From assembly GCF_042434745.1 (NCBI RefSeq), contig NZ_JBHLSS010000119.1: a stretch of 42,117 nt of DNA; one strand, given 5' to 3'. Source of the stretch: Azotobacter paspali (GTDB taxonomy: Bacteria; Pseudomonadota; Gammaproteobacteria; Pseudomonadales; Pseudomonadaceae). Below are positions 1 to 6,330 of the stretch, piece by piece. The notes below the pieces were generated by a model. The model did not search any database, was not told where the DNA came from, and saw only the letters and a program-made list of their open reading frames with translations. Both the position numbers and the translations under genes were made by a program. Every line of letters begins with the position of its first letter. The stretch's first letter is position 1.

Positions 1-268
1 CCTGGATGGCTTTGGTCACCCGGGTGAAGTCCTGGTAGAGCACGCGGCCGGCGCCGAGGTTCATGTGGCCAACCTCGGAGTTGCCCATCTGGCCGTCGGG
101 CAGGCCGACATCCATGCCGGAGCCGGAGATCAGGCCGTGGGGGCAGGTGGCGAGCAGGCGGTCGTAGACCGGGGTGCGGGCGGCGTGGATGGCGTTATGG
201 GCAGGGCTGTCACTGTGGCCGAAGCCGTCGAGGATGATAAGAACCAGCGGTTTGGGGATGGCAGTCAT
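1..268 (-). CDS. gpmI: 2,3-bisphosphoglycerate-independent phosphoglycerate mutase, N-terminal part
   Basis: Cytosolic glycolytic enzyme that interconverts 3- and 2-phosphoglycerate using two Mn ions. Only the first 89 codons are present; the gene leaves the window at base 1. The start codon is the CAT at 266-268, giving MTAIPKPLVLIILDGFG. The LDGFG segment carries the first metal-binding Asp of the alkaline-phosphatase fold, and GQMGNSEVGHMNLGAGR contains the phosphoserine nucleophile (the Ser of NSEVGH). It is divergent from the rhodanese gene across 178 bp, as at the P. aeruginosa PA5131/PA5130 locus. Nothing is abnormal in the visible part. Confidence 0.95.
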   Translation of the reverse strand, partial: MTAIPKPLVLIILDGFGHSDSPAHNAIHAARTPVYDRLLATCPHGLISGSGMDVGLPDGQMGNSEVGHMNLGAGRVLYQDFTRVTKAIQ

Positions 269-387
269 GGTTCCGACTCTGATTACGGTGAGGTGGGTGC
301 CCGGCAGCCCGAGGCGTGCGAAAGGCGGCAGTCTACTGTTTCGCGAAGCGCAGCGTCATTGCCATTGACTGCCGCCGCGCTGGCGGG

Positions 388-416
388 TTCAGCCGGTCCG
401 GGGGGCTGTGTATACT
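388..416 (+). promoter_or_regulatory. Possible sigma-70 promoter of the rhodanese-grxC-secB group
   Basis: A good -10 hexamer TATACT lies at 411-416. A weak -35 candidate TTCAGC at 388-393 has 17-bp spacing. The predicted transcript start near 423 would leave a leader of about 24 nt before the rhodanese ATG. The -10 is convincing, the -35 is not. Confidence 0.3.
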
Positions 417-446
417 GCCGGGATTTTACCGTTCTGGAACTTCCCG

Positions 447-860
447 ATGGTCTCCAAGCTGATCGAATTCGCTTCCAACCACTATATCCTCGTCGGCCTC
501 CTGCTGGTCCTGTTGGTTCTGCTGCTGGTGACCGAGCTGCGTCGCGGCGGTCGCAGTCTCAGCAGCGGCGAGCTGACCTCGCTGGTCAACGGTGGTCAGG
601 GCATGGTGCTGGATGTGCGTGCCCACAAGGAGTTCTCCGGCGGGCACATCGTCGATGCACTCAATATCCCCTACGACAAACTGACCGGCCGCATCGCCGA
701 ACTGGAAAAGTTCAGGAGCAAGACCCTCATCGTGGTCGACGCCATGGGCCAGCATGCCGGAACCGTCTGCCGCGACTTGCAGAAGGCCGGCTTCGACGTG
801 GCCAGGCTGGCCGGCGGGATGAGCACCTGGCGCGGGGACAACCTGCCCGTGGTCAAGTGA
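447..860 (+). CDS. Membrane-anchored rhodanese-like protein
   Basis: 137 residues with an N-terminal membrane helix (about residues 10-28, ILVGLLLVLLVLLLVTEL) followed by one rhodanese domain facing the cytoplasm or periplasm. LDVRAHKEFSGGHI and the C-terminal LAGGMSTWRG are typical of the fold. The active-site loop, normally a Cys-containing CxxGxRS, reads VDAMGQHAG here and has no catalytic Cys, so sulfur-transfer activity is doubtful. The ATG at 447 was chosen over one at 408 because the protein then begins MVSKLIEF and matches the usual length. It lies 7 bp before grxC; the same rhodanese-glutaredoxin-SecB trio is conserved in Pseudomonas. Its cellular role is unknown. Confidence 0.85.
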   Translation: MVSKLIEFASNHYILVGLLLVLLVLLLVTELRRGGRSLSSGELTSLVNGGQGMVLDVRAHKEFSGGHIVDALNIPYDKLTGRIAELEKFRSKTLIVVDAMGQHAGTVCRDLQKAGFDVARLAGGMSTWRGDNLPVVK

Positions 861-867
861 GGGCGCC

Positions 868-1122
868 ATGCCGCACACCGTCATCTATACCAGCGCCTGG
901 TGCCCCTACTGCATACGGGCCAAGCAACTGCTGGACAGAAAAGGCGTCGCCTACCGGGAGATCGGTGTCGACGGCAAACCGGAGCTGCGCGCCGAGATGA
1001 CCCGCAAGGCCGGACGCACCTCGGTTCCGCAAATCTGGATCGGCGATACCCACGTGGGTGGGTGTGACGATCTCCATGCCCTGGAGCACGCGGGCCGCCT
1101 GGACGCGTTGCTTGAGGATTGA
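868..1122 (+). CDS. grxC: Glutaredoxin 3
   Basis: An 84-residue single-domain cytosolic glutaredoxin that reduces disulfides and mixed glutathione disulfides using GSH. The dithiol active site CPYC is at residues 12-15, the cis-Pro is in TSVPQIWIG, and the GSH-binding GGCDDL motif follows. The length is normal for GrxC. The gene starts 7 bp after the rhodanese gene and lies 25 bp before secB, so the three are probably co-transcribed. Glutathione for its recycling would depend on gshA, also in this window. Confidence 0.95.
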   Translation: MPHTVIYTSAWCPYCIRAKQLLDRKGVAYREIGVDGKPELRAEMTRKAGRTSVPQIWIGDTHVGGCDDLHALEHAGRLDALLED

Positions 1123-1147
1123 ATCCGCAAATCGATAAGGCTCTGCC

Positions 1148-1639
1148 ATGACTGAACAAGCTAGCAACGGCGCCGCACAAGACGGCCAAAACGCCCAATT
1201 CTCCCTGCAGCGCATCTATGTGCGCGACCTTTCCTTCGAGGCACCGAAGGCGCCGGAGATCTTCCGCCAGGATTGGAAGCCGAGTGTCCAGTTGGACCTG
1301 AACACCAAGCAGAAAGCGCTCGACGGCGGCGACTTCTACGAAGTGGTGCTAAGCCTTTCGGTCACCGTGAAGACCGGCGAGGAAGTGGCCTTCATCGCCG
1401 AGGTGCAGCAGGCCGGCATCTTCCTGATCAAAGGCCTGGACGCCGAAGCCATGGGCCATACCCTGGGCGCCTTCTGCCCGAGCCTGCTCTTCCCCTATGC
1501 CCGCGAGGCATTGGACAATCTGGTCGTGCGTGGCTCCTTCCCGGCCCTGATGCTGGCGCCGGTGAATTTCGACGTGCTCTACGCCCAGGAGCTGGCGCGG
1601 ATGCAGGCCGAGGGCCAAGCATCAAGTACGGTGCAGTAA
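1148..1639 (+). CDS. secB: Protein-export chaperone SecB
   Basis: A 163-residue cytosolic tetrameric chaperone that keeps secretory preproteins unfolded and delivers them to SecA. After a short polar leader, FSLQRIYVRDLSFEAPKAP is the diagnostic N-terminal strand of SecB, and CPSLLFPYAREALDNLVVRG is the conserved C-terminal helix region. Length and motifs are normal. It is the last gene of the rhodanese-grxC-secB set and is followed within 20 bp by a bidirectional terminator shared with the convergent trmL. Confidence 0.97.
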   Translation: MTEQASNGAAQDGQNAQFSLQRIYVRDLSFEAPKAPEIFRQDWKPSVQLDLNTKQKALDGGDFYEVVLSLSVTVKTGEEVAFIAEVQQAGIFLIKGLDAEAMGHTLGAFCPSLLFPYAREALDNLVVRGSFPALMLAPVNFDVLYAQELARMQAEGQASSTVQ

Positions 1640-1657
1640 GGTCGCGGCCCTGCCGAG

Positions 1658-1683
1658 AAAAAGCGCCCTGCGGGGCGCTTTTT
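1658..1683. terminator. Bidirectional intrinsic terminator between secB and trmL
   Basis: Perfect 11-bp stem AAAAAGCGCCC / GGGCGCTTTTT with loop TGCG. The A-run on one side and the T-run on the other let it work for both convergent genes. Confidence 0.9.
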
Positions 1684-1692
1684 CGTTTCCGT

Positions 1693-2154
1693 TCAGTCCA
1701 TCGCGAAATCGAGCTGGCGCCAAGCCTCGTAGACCGCCACCGCCACCGTGTTCGATAGGTTCAGGCTACGACAGCCGGAGCGCATCGGCAGACGCAGACG
1801 CTGCTCCGGCGGCAGGCTCTCGCGAATTTCCTGCGATAGCCCACGACTTTCCGGCCCGAACAGGAAGGCATCGCCGCGCCGGTAGGCCGCGCTGTGATAA
1901 GACTGCGACCCCTTGGTGGTGAAGGCGAACAGGCGTGGCCGGCCGAGGCTCTCCAGGCAGGAGGGCAGGTCGGCGTGGCGCTTGAGGGTGGCATATTCGT
2001 GGTAGTCCAGGCCGGCGCGGCGTAGGCGCTTGTCGTCCAGTTCGAAGCCCAGCGGATCGATCAGATGCAGGCTGCAGCCGGTATTGGCGCAGAGCCTGAT
2101 GATATTGCCGGTGTTCGGTGGGATTTCCGGTTGGAAGAGGATGACGTGAAACAT
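1693..2154 (-). CDS. trmL: tRNA (cytidine(34)-2'-O)-methyltransferase TrmL
   Basis: A 153-residue SPOUT-class methyltransferase that 2'-O-methylates the wobble C or cmnm5U of tRNA-Leu isoacceptors using SAM. The protein starts MFHVILFQPEIPPNTGNI. The three family motifs are visible: NTGNIIRLCANTG near the N-terminus, LFGPESRGL in the middle, and the C-terminal knot segment RSLNLSNTVAVAVYEAWRQ. Start at 2154; the longer open frame upstream has no family similarity. It is convergent with secB, as in P. aeruginosa. Confidence 0.95.
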   Translation of the reverse strand: MFHVILFQPEIPPNTGNIIRLCANTGCSLHLIDPLGFELDDKRLRRAGLDYHEYATLKRHADLPSCLESLGRPRLFAFTTKGSQSYHSAAYRRGDAFLFGPESRGLSQEIRESLPPEQRLRLPMRSGCRSLNLSNTVAVAVYEAWRQLDFAMD

Positions 2155-2351
2155 GCACGGCTCCGGACAGGGAGGCGGCATTCTATCCTGCCGCCGCACC
2201 CTTGCCGTAGTCGGGGCGCTGCCGTCCCGCGATGGCGAGCCGGATGTCGGCGTTGTCGACCAAGGCTCTCGATGTTCCGTGCCGAGGCGAAGCATCCTGT
2301 GTGCCAGGGCTTCCAGGCTTGGCCGAAGAGGCGGATCGGTCCGGCAAGGCA

Positions 2352-2369
2352 TATAGACAAAGGCTTACA
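2352..2369 (+). promoter_or_regulatory. Possible GacA upstream activating sequence (one half-site perfect)
   Basis: CTTACA at 2364-2369 matches the right half of the GacA palindrome TGTAAG-N6-CTTACA that drives rsm sRNA genes. The left half (2352-2357, TATAGA) is degenerate. It lies about 50-60 bp before the start of the GGA-hairpin array, about where rsmY/rsmZ carry theirs. A single hexamer match is weak by itself; position and context raise it. Confidence 0.3.
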
Positions 2370-2419
2370 TGGTGTGATGGCAATCGCCACTGTTTAGTCG
2401 ACGGAGGGATGCCTAGTCT

Positions 2420-2780
2420 ATTGCTCAAGGGCGTCGCGCAGGAAGCGCATCGAAAAACACGGACGGCGTCGCAGGTTCCGCCAGGATGGCGGATGATAGG
2501 GAGATCGCGCAGGAGGCGCATCGACCGGCATGGATGGGGTCGGGAATTCACCGGGAAGGTGAGGCCGCAGGGATGGTTGGCGCAGGATGCATTGGGGAAC
2601 TCAGGGACGATCGCCAGGATGGCATTGTTTAGGGACGACGCGCGCAGGATGCGCCATGTGATTCAAGGACGATTCAGGGACCATTCAAGGATGATCGGGG
2701 ATGTTCCGCCAGGATGGCGGAGGTAGTCAGGGATGTCAGAATCAGTCTGCAAAACCCCGCTTTGCGGGGTTTTCTTTTTT
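2420..2780 (+). ncRNA. Candidate large RsmA/CsrA-titrating sRNA (array of GGA hairpins)
   Basis: Between 2403 and 2733 I count about 25 GGA trinucleotides, roughly four times what this base composition would give. Seven lie in an AGGAN loop closed by complementary flanks: GCGC-AGGAA-GCGC (2436-2448), CCGCC-AGGAT-GGCGG (2478-2492 and 2706-2720), GCGC-AGGAG-GCGC (2507-2519), GC-AGGAT-GC (2582-2590), GCC-AGGAT-GGC (2613-2623) and GCGC-AGGAT-GCGC (2642-2654). Between the hairpins are exact matches to the RsmA/RsmE site (A/U)CANGGANG(U/A): TCAGGGACGA 2601, TCAAGGACGA 2663, TCAAGGATGA 2685 and TCAGGGATGT 2727. The array ends in a strong terminator. This is the architecture of RsmX/Y/Z-type RNAs but three times longer. 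The 5' end is a guess, with a possible -10 TAGTCT at 2414. No convincing protein is encoded. An alternative is an untranscribed repeat cluster. Confidence 0.5.
2751..2780 (+). terminator. Intrinsic terminator ending the GGA-hairpin array
   Basis: Perfect 10-bp stem AAAACCCCGC (2751-2760) / GCGGGGTTTT (2764-2773) with loop TTT, followed by CTTTTTT. There is no plus-strand coding gene immediately upstream, so it most likely ends a non-coding transcript. On the minus strand it could also serve the LysR remnant's transcription unit only weakly. Confidence 0.85.
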
Positions 2781-2805
2781 GCGCCTGCGAAACGGCGTTT
2801 CGGAT

Positions 2806-3545
2806 TCAGCCACGGACCTCATGGAGGTCGGGCATTCTCTCCAGCAGCGAGCGCAGCAGGTTCACCATGCCCTGCTGGCGCTGGGCATCGCGGTAGATCA
2901 TTTCCACCTTCAGGGGGATGCGCGGTTCGCTGAGCGGTTTCCACAACAAACCCGGATGACTGTGCGGCGACCGCGAGCAGCTCGGCAGCACCGTGGCCAG
3001 GGTCGTATGCGGCAGGCTGTCGAGGATGCTGTTCGTGTGGTTTAGCTCGGCCTGTACCTGCGGGCGCCGGCCGAGCATGCTGGGCATGCTCCTGCCAGAT
3101 CTGTGGCACGCGGAATTCCTCGCCGAACAGAAGTATCGGCAACTCTGCCGCCTGGGCCAGGGAAACCTTCTTGAAGTCCTTGAGCGGATGCTTTTCCGGG
3201 GTCACCAACTGCAATTTATCCTCGTACAAAGGCAGGCTGCGCAGCCCCGGCTGACGCGGCGGCAGAAAACCGATGCCGATATCCAGGGTGCCGGCCAGCA
3301 GGCGTCGTTCGATATCGATGCCGGACAATTCGTAGAGCTGTACCACCAGGTGCGGCTGGGCCTGGCGCAGACGCTCCAGTAGCGGCGGCATCAGGCTGGC
3401 GCTGACCGTTTGCAGCACACCGACCCGCCAAGCTGCGTGCCGCCTGCCCGCGGAAGGAGTGTAGTGCGTTGCGAGCGCGCTCCAGGCCTTCCAGCAGCGG
3501 CACCGCGTAGCCGTGATGCTGGAGCCGCTGCAGGGCGAGACGGAG
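2806..3545 (-). pseudogene. Truncated, frameshifted LysR-family regulator (CynR-like)
   Basis: The co-inducer-binding domain of a LysR regulator is recognisable on the minus strand: VGVLQTVSASLMPPLLERLR, LLAGTLDIGIGFLPP, LPILLFGEEFRVP, then in another frame SLPHTTLATVLP and LLWKPLSEPRIPL, ending at the stop at 2806. At least two frameshifts are needed to join them (near 3415 and near 3088). The N-terminal helix-turn-helix is absent: upstream of the linker-like ALQRLQHHGYAVPLLEGLERAR the similarity stops at about 3545, where an aminotransferase fragment begins on the other strand. It therefore cannot bind DNA as a normal LysR protein and is treated as dead. Confidence 0.8.
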
Positions 3546-3546
3546 G

Positions 3547-4140
3547 GGCAACTTGCGAGTACCTGCAGGCTGTCCTCAATTGTGCAATGAGCGCGGCCTG
3601 CTGCTGATCCTCGATGAGGTATAGACCGGGATCGGGCGTTATGGCGCGCTGCTGGCCGGGGAGTTGTATGATGTACGTGTCGACATCGTCACGCTCGGCA
3701 CGGGATTGGGCGAGGCAATGCCTCTGGCGGCTCTGTTGGCTCGCGGTAGCGCCTGCTGCTTCAAACCGGGTGATCCGGTCGTTAGCTGTCATGGCAACGC
3801 AGTGCTGAGCGCTGCCGGTCTGGCGGTACTCGACACCGTGGGAGCCGGGTTTTCTTGAGCACGTTCGCGCGGCCGGCGAGCATCTGCGCGAGGAACTGGT
3901 TCTTGGTCGGTCGCTATGCTCACGGCCCGCTGCGCGGCCTGGGTTTGTTGATGAATTGGCCGCTGGCGGGCCTCCCGGCTATGGCGGTGGTGGAAGCGGC
4001 GCTGAAGGAGCGCCTGCTGATCGGCGCGCCGCACGCACTGTCTGCGCTTTTCGCTGGCGCTGACGGTCAGCCACGGCAATATCGATGAAATGCTCAAGCG
4101 CCTGACGCGTGCGCTGTGCCGGGTTCCCGGCCGAAACTAA
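3547..4140 (+). pseudogene. Remnant of a class-III aminotransferase (ArgD/AstC-like)
   Basis: C-terminal half of a PLP-dependent class-III aminotransferase. The frames can be pieced together as EYLQAVL-(1-nt loss)-LCNERGLLLILDEV-stop-TGIGRYGALLAGELYDV, then DIVTLGTGLGEAMPLAALLA, then FLEHVRAAGEHLREELV, and at the end LTVSHGNIDEMLKRLTRAL, stopping at 4140. The stop replaces the Gln of the conserved DEVQTG, and the PLP lysine expected in TLGKGLG is a Thr. There is no N-terminal half; the fragment begins exactly where the LysR remnant ends. Several further frameshifts lie between 3840 and 4080. The precise substrate class cannot be told from the fragment. Confidence 0.75.
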
Positions 4141-4165
4141 ATACCGTCTCTTGCGAAATTGCGGC

Positions 4166-4196
4166 CGCCCCGCCAGGAATGCCGGGGCGTTTTTTT
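4166..4196 (+). terminator. Intrinsic terminator after the aminotransferase remnant
   Basis: Stem CGCCCCG (4166-4172) / CGGGGCG (4183-4189), loop CCAGGAATGC, followed by a run of seven T. It probably survives from the original aminotransferase gene. Confidence 0.8.
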
Positions 4197-4615
4197 GCCT
4201 GTCGGTCCAAAACGAATAAAGAAAATCCTTGTGCAGGCGAAGGCGAAAAAAGAGGCTGGGTCCGACCGCTGCCCAACCTTCACGCCAAACCGTGCCGCGC
4301 TCTGCTCCGACGCGGTTTCCGCAGGGACGGGCGAGCACTGGGGCTTCAGCGAGATTCGTGCCGTTGGGCAGATGCGGATATTGGCGGTGAATTTTGCTGA
4401 AAATCACCGATCATGCCGAGGTCTGACGGGGCATGCGAGCCAGGGGCATCCTGCCGACAGGACATGTCCAAGATGCTGGACACGGGATGTCTCGCTAGTC
4501 GGATGTCGCAACGGGCGTCGAGCAGGGCAAGCATGGAGTGGCGGACGTCAAGGAACCCAGGAGGGCTATCTCCGGTCGATTCAGGAAAGCCTTGCGACTA
4601 TCGACGGAGAATCCC
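4197..4615. other. Gene-free stretch; GGA-rich leader before the Pmp3-type gene
   Basis: No coding sequence is recognisable in this 419-bp stretch. From about 4455 to 4610 the plus strand carries about ten GGA triplets in 155 nt and small hairpins, for example GTCCA-AGATGC-TGGAC (4467-4482) and GACA-CGGGA-TGTC overlapping it. Because it lies directly upstream of the small membrane protein gene at 4616, it may be that gene's leader and an RsmA target. The left part (4197-4430) shows nothing I recognise. Confidence 0.35.
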
Positions 4616-4774
4616 ATGGACCTGCTGCGCATTATCATCGCCATTCTGCTGCCGCCGCTTGGCGTGTTCCTGCAGGTAGGTTTCGCCGGTGCCTTCTGGC
4701 TGAACATCCTGCTGACCCTGCTCGGCTACCTGCCGGGCATCATCCATGCGGTGTACATCATCGCCCGGCGCTGA
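4616..4774 (+). CDS. YqaE/Pmp3-family small membrane protein
   Basis: A 52-residue protein made almost entirely of two membrane helices. The family signature is complete: AILLPPLGVFLQVGF in the first helix, then FWLNILLTLLGYLPGIIHAVYII in the second. Pmp3-type proteins are inner-membrane peptides linked in yeast and plants to membrane potential and salt or cold stress; the bacterial role is not settled. The ATG at 4616 was chosen because the similarity starts at MDLLRI and GGAGA lies 5-10 nt upstream; an earlier in-frame ATG at 4538 would add 26 unrelated residues. It is convergent with the lipoprotein gene at 4778, only 3 bp away. Confidence 0.9.
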   Translation: MDLLRIIIAILLPPLGVFLQVGFAGAFWLNILLTLLGYLPGIIHAVYIIARR

Positions 4775-4777
4775 GTC

Positions 4778-5395
4778 TCAGCGGCCGGCGGCCAGGCGTC
4801 CGCCCTGGGCCAGGGTCCATTCCACCAGTTGCTGGCTCAACCGGTCGCTGGCCGCGCCGAAGGCGGCGACCACGCTGTCGAGCCGTCCGTCGCTGACGCT
4901 CTGGCGCACCTCGAAGCGGCGACTGGCCAGGATACGCTGGCTGGCGCTGTGCACCAGGTTGACATCGAGACCGAGCCGGACCTGCGGCTGGCCGTCGACG
5001 TATTCGCTATGGAAGCTGCGCAGGTCGCCGAGTAGTTCCAGATCGGCGTAGAGATGGTTGTCGTCGCTGCTCACCGAGGCGGTGCGGCCGTCCTCGCGGA
5101 AGGCCTCGATCAACCGGTCACGCAGCAGGGTCGGGGCGTCGTCGCTCCAGCGGGCGCCCTGGTAGTTGCTGATCCGGTTGCCCTCCGGCATCACCGCGAT
5201 GCGTGCGCTGCCGAGCATGCGGTCGGCCTTGGGGGTCACGATGCGCAGCGCCTGGTCGAGGCGGGCGGTGGCCGGCTGGGCCTGAAGAGGCGTGCCGGGC
5301 AGGCGGTAGATGTGAATGGGCTCGGCTTCGGGCAGCACCGAGCAGGCCGTCAGGCTGCCGAGCAGAGCGAACAGGAAGAGAGGGTGGCGGGTCAT
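4778..5395 (-). CDS. ABC-transport auxiliary lipoprotein (PqiC/YmbA-like, DUF330)
   Basis: A 205-residue protein with a lipoprotein signal (MTRHPLFLFALLGSLTAC; lipobox LTAC, mature Cys18), so it is expected to be attached to a membrane on the periplasmic side. The rest is the alpha/beta domain of ABC-type transport auxiliary lipoproteins, with IHIYRLPGTP near the start and LRIVTPKADRMLGSARIAVM in the first third. Partners of this type work with MCE proteins in moving phospholipids between inner and outer membrane. Its start overlaps the stop of the MCE gene (5392-5395, ATGA-type coupling). Last gene of the four-gene operon, equivalent to P. aeruginosa PA3214. Confidence 0.88.
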   Translation of the reverse strand: MTRHPLFLFALLGSLTACSVLPEAEPIHIYRLPGTPLQAQPATARLDQALRIVTPKADRMLGSARIAVMPEGNRISNYQGARWSDDAPTLLRDRLIEAFREDGRTASVSSDDNHLYADLELLGDLRSFHSEYVDGQPQVRLGLDVNLVHSASQRILASRRFEVRQSVSDGRLDSVVAAFGAASDRLSQQLVEWTLAQGGRLAAGR

Positions 5396-6330
5396 GGTGC
5401 GAACTCCTGCATCTTCTCCCGACCGAGGAAAAAGCCCGAGGGATCGTCTTCGAGATGGCGGGTGACCCGGCGCAGTCCGCCGAGGGTAGTGCGCAGCTCG
5501 CTGATCGCCGGGCCCAGTTCGGCGATGCCGTCCATGCCGTTGTGCAGGGCCTGCTGGTTTTCCTCCAGCAGACGATCCAGGCGCGAGGTGCTGCGTTCGA
5601 GGGCGCTCATCGAGCGCTGTGTGCTGGCCAGCAGCTTGCGGCCGTCGCCGTCCAGCAGTCCGTTGGCGTTGCGTGCCAGGCGGGTGACCTCTTCGAGCAG
5701 GGTACCGGTCTGCCGGCCGAGCTGGTTGAGCTGTCGCACGGTCTGGCCGAGTTCGTCGCGCTGCGCGGCGATCGCTCCCGTGGCCTGTTCGAGATGTTCC
5801 AGGATATGGCCGAGGCGGCCGACGTTGTCGGCCGAGAAGAGGAGGCTGGCGCCGGTCAGAATGCTGTTGATGCTGCTCATCACGTCTTCGCCCTCGTCGA
5901 GCAAGGTGTTGAGCGGGGAAGGATCAGCGACGATCAGCGGCGGCTTGCCACCCTCGCGTTCGAGGCGCGGGCTTTGCGGCGTGCCGCCGAACAACTGGAT
6001 ACTGCGGGCGCCGGTGATGTTGGCCAGCAGCAGGCGGACGCGGGTGTCCTGCTTGATCGGCGTGCCGCTGTCGATGCGGATGAGCGCGCGGGCCATGCGC
6101 GGGTCCTGGGGGTCGAGCCAGAGCTGTTCCACGTCGCCGACCCGGATGCCGCTGTATTCCACCGGACTGCCGACCGCCAGGCCGCTCACCGAATGGTTGA
6201 ACAGCACCTCGTAGTGATCGAACTCGCGGTCCAGGCTGAACTTGCTCAGCCAGAGGGCGAGCAGCAGGGCGGCGATCACCGCGACGACCGTGAACAGGCC
6301 GATCAGCACATGATGAGCGCGGGTTTCCAT
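5392..6330 (-). CDS. MCE-domain (MlaD-like) lipid-transport protein
   Basis: 312 residues with an N-terminal membrane anchor (about residues 8-28, VLIGLFTVVAVIAALLLALWL) and then one MCE/MlaD domain in the periplasm: FDHYEVLFNHSVSGLAVGSPVEYSGI is the diagnostic beginning, and RVGDVEQLWLDPQDP follows. The C-terminal half (about residues 150-300) is predicted helical and coiled coil, suited to forming the hexameric tube seen in the family. The start at 6330 overlaps the ATPase stop by one base (TGATG); an upstream extension in the same frame is only the antisense shadow of the ATPase. It is part of the permease-ATPase-MCE-lipoprotein operon, a paralogue of mlaFEDCB. Confidence 0.92.
   Translation of the reverse strand: METRAHHVLIGLFTVVAVIAALLLALWLSKFSLDREFDHYEVLFNHSVSGLAVGSPVEYSGIRVGDVEQLWLDPQDPRMARALIRIDSGTPIKQDTRVRLLLANITGARSIQLFGGTPQSPRLEREGGKPPLIVADPSPLNTLLDEGEDVMSSINSILTGASLLFSADNVGRLGHILEHLEQATGAIAAQRDELGQTVRQLNQLGRQTGTLLEEVTRLARNANGLLDGDGRKLLASTQRSMSALERSTSRLDRLLEENQQALHNGMDGIAELGPAISELRTTLGGLRRVTRHLEDDPSGFFLGREKMQEFAP

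Noticed and set aside
65..1000. Long plus-strand frame of 311 codons
   Set aside because: It is antisense to gpmI and then out of frame with the well supported rhodanese and grxC genes; composition is that of a GC-rich shadow frame.
2232..2726. Open frame of 164 codons across the GGA-hairpin array
   Set aside because: Its sequence is dictated by the repeated CAGGATGG and GCGCAGG units, it has no recognisable domain and no ribosome binding site, and the hairpins explain the sequence better.
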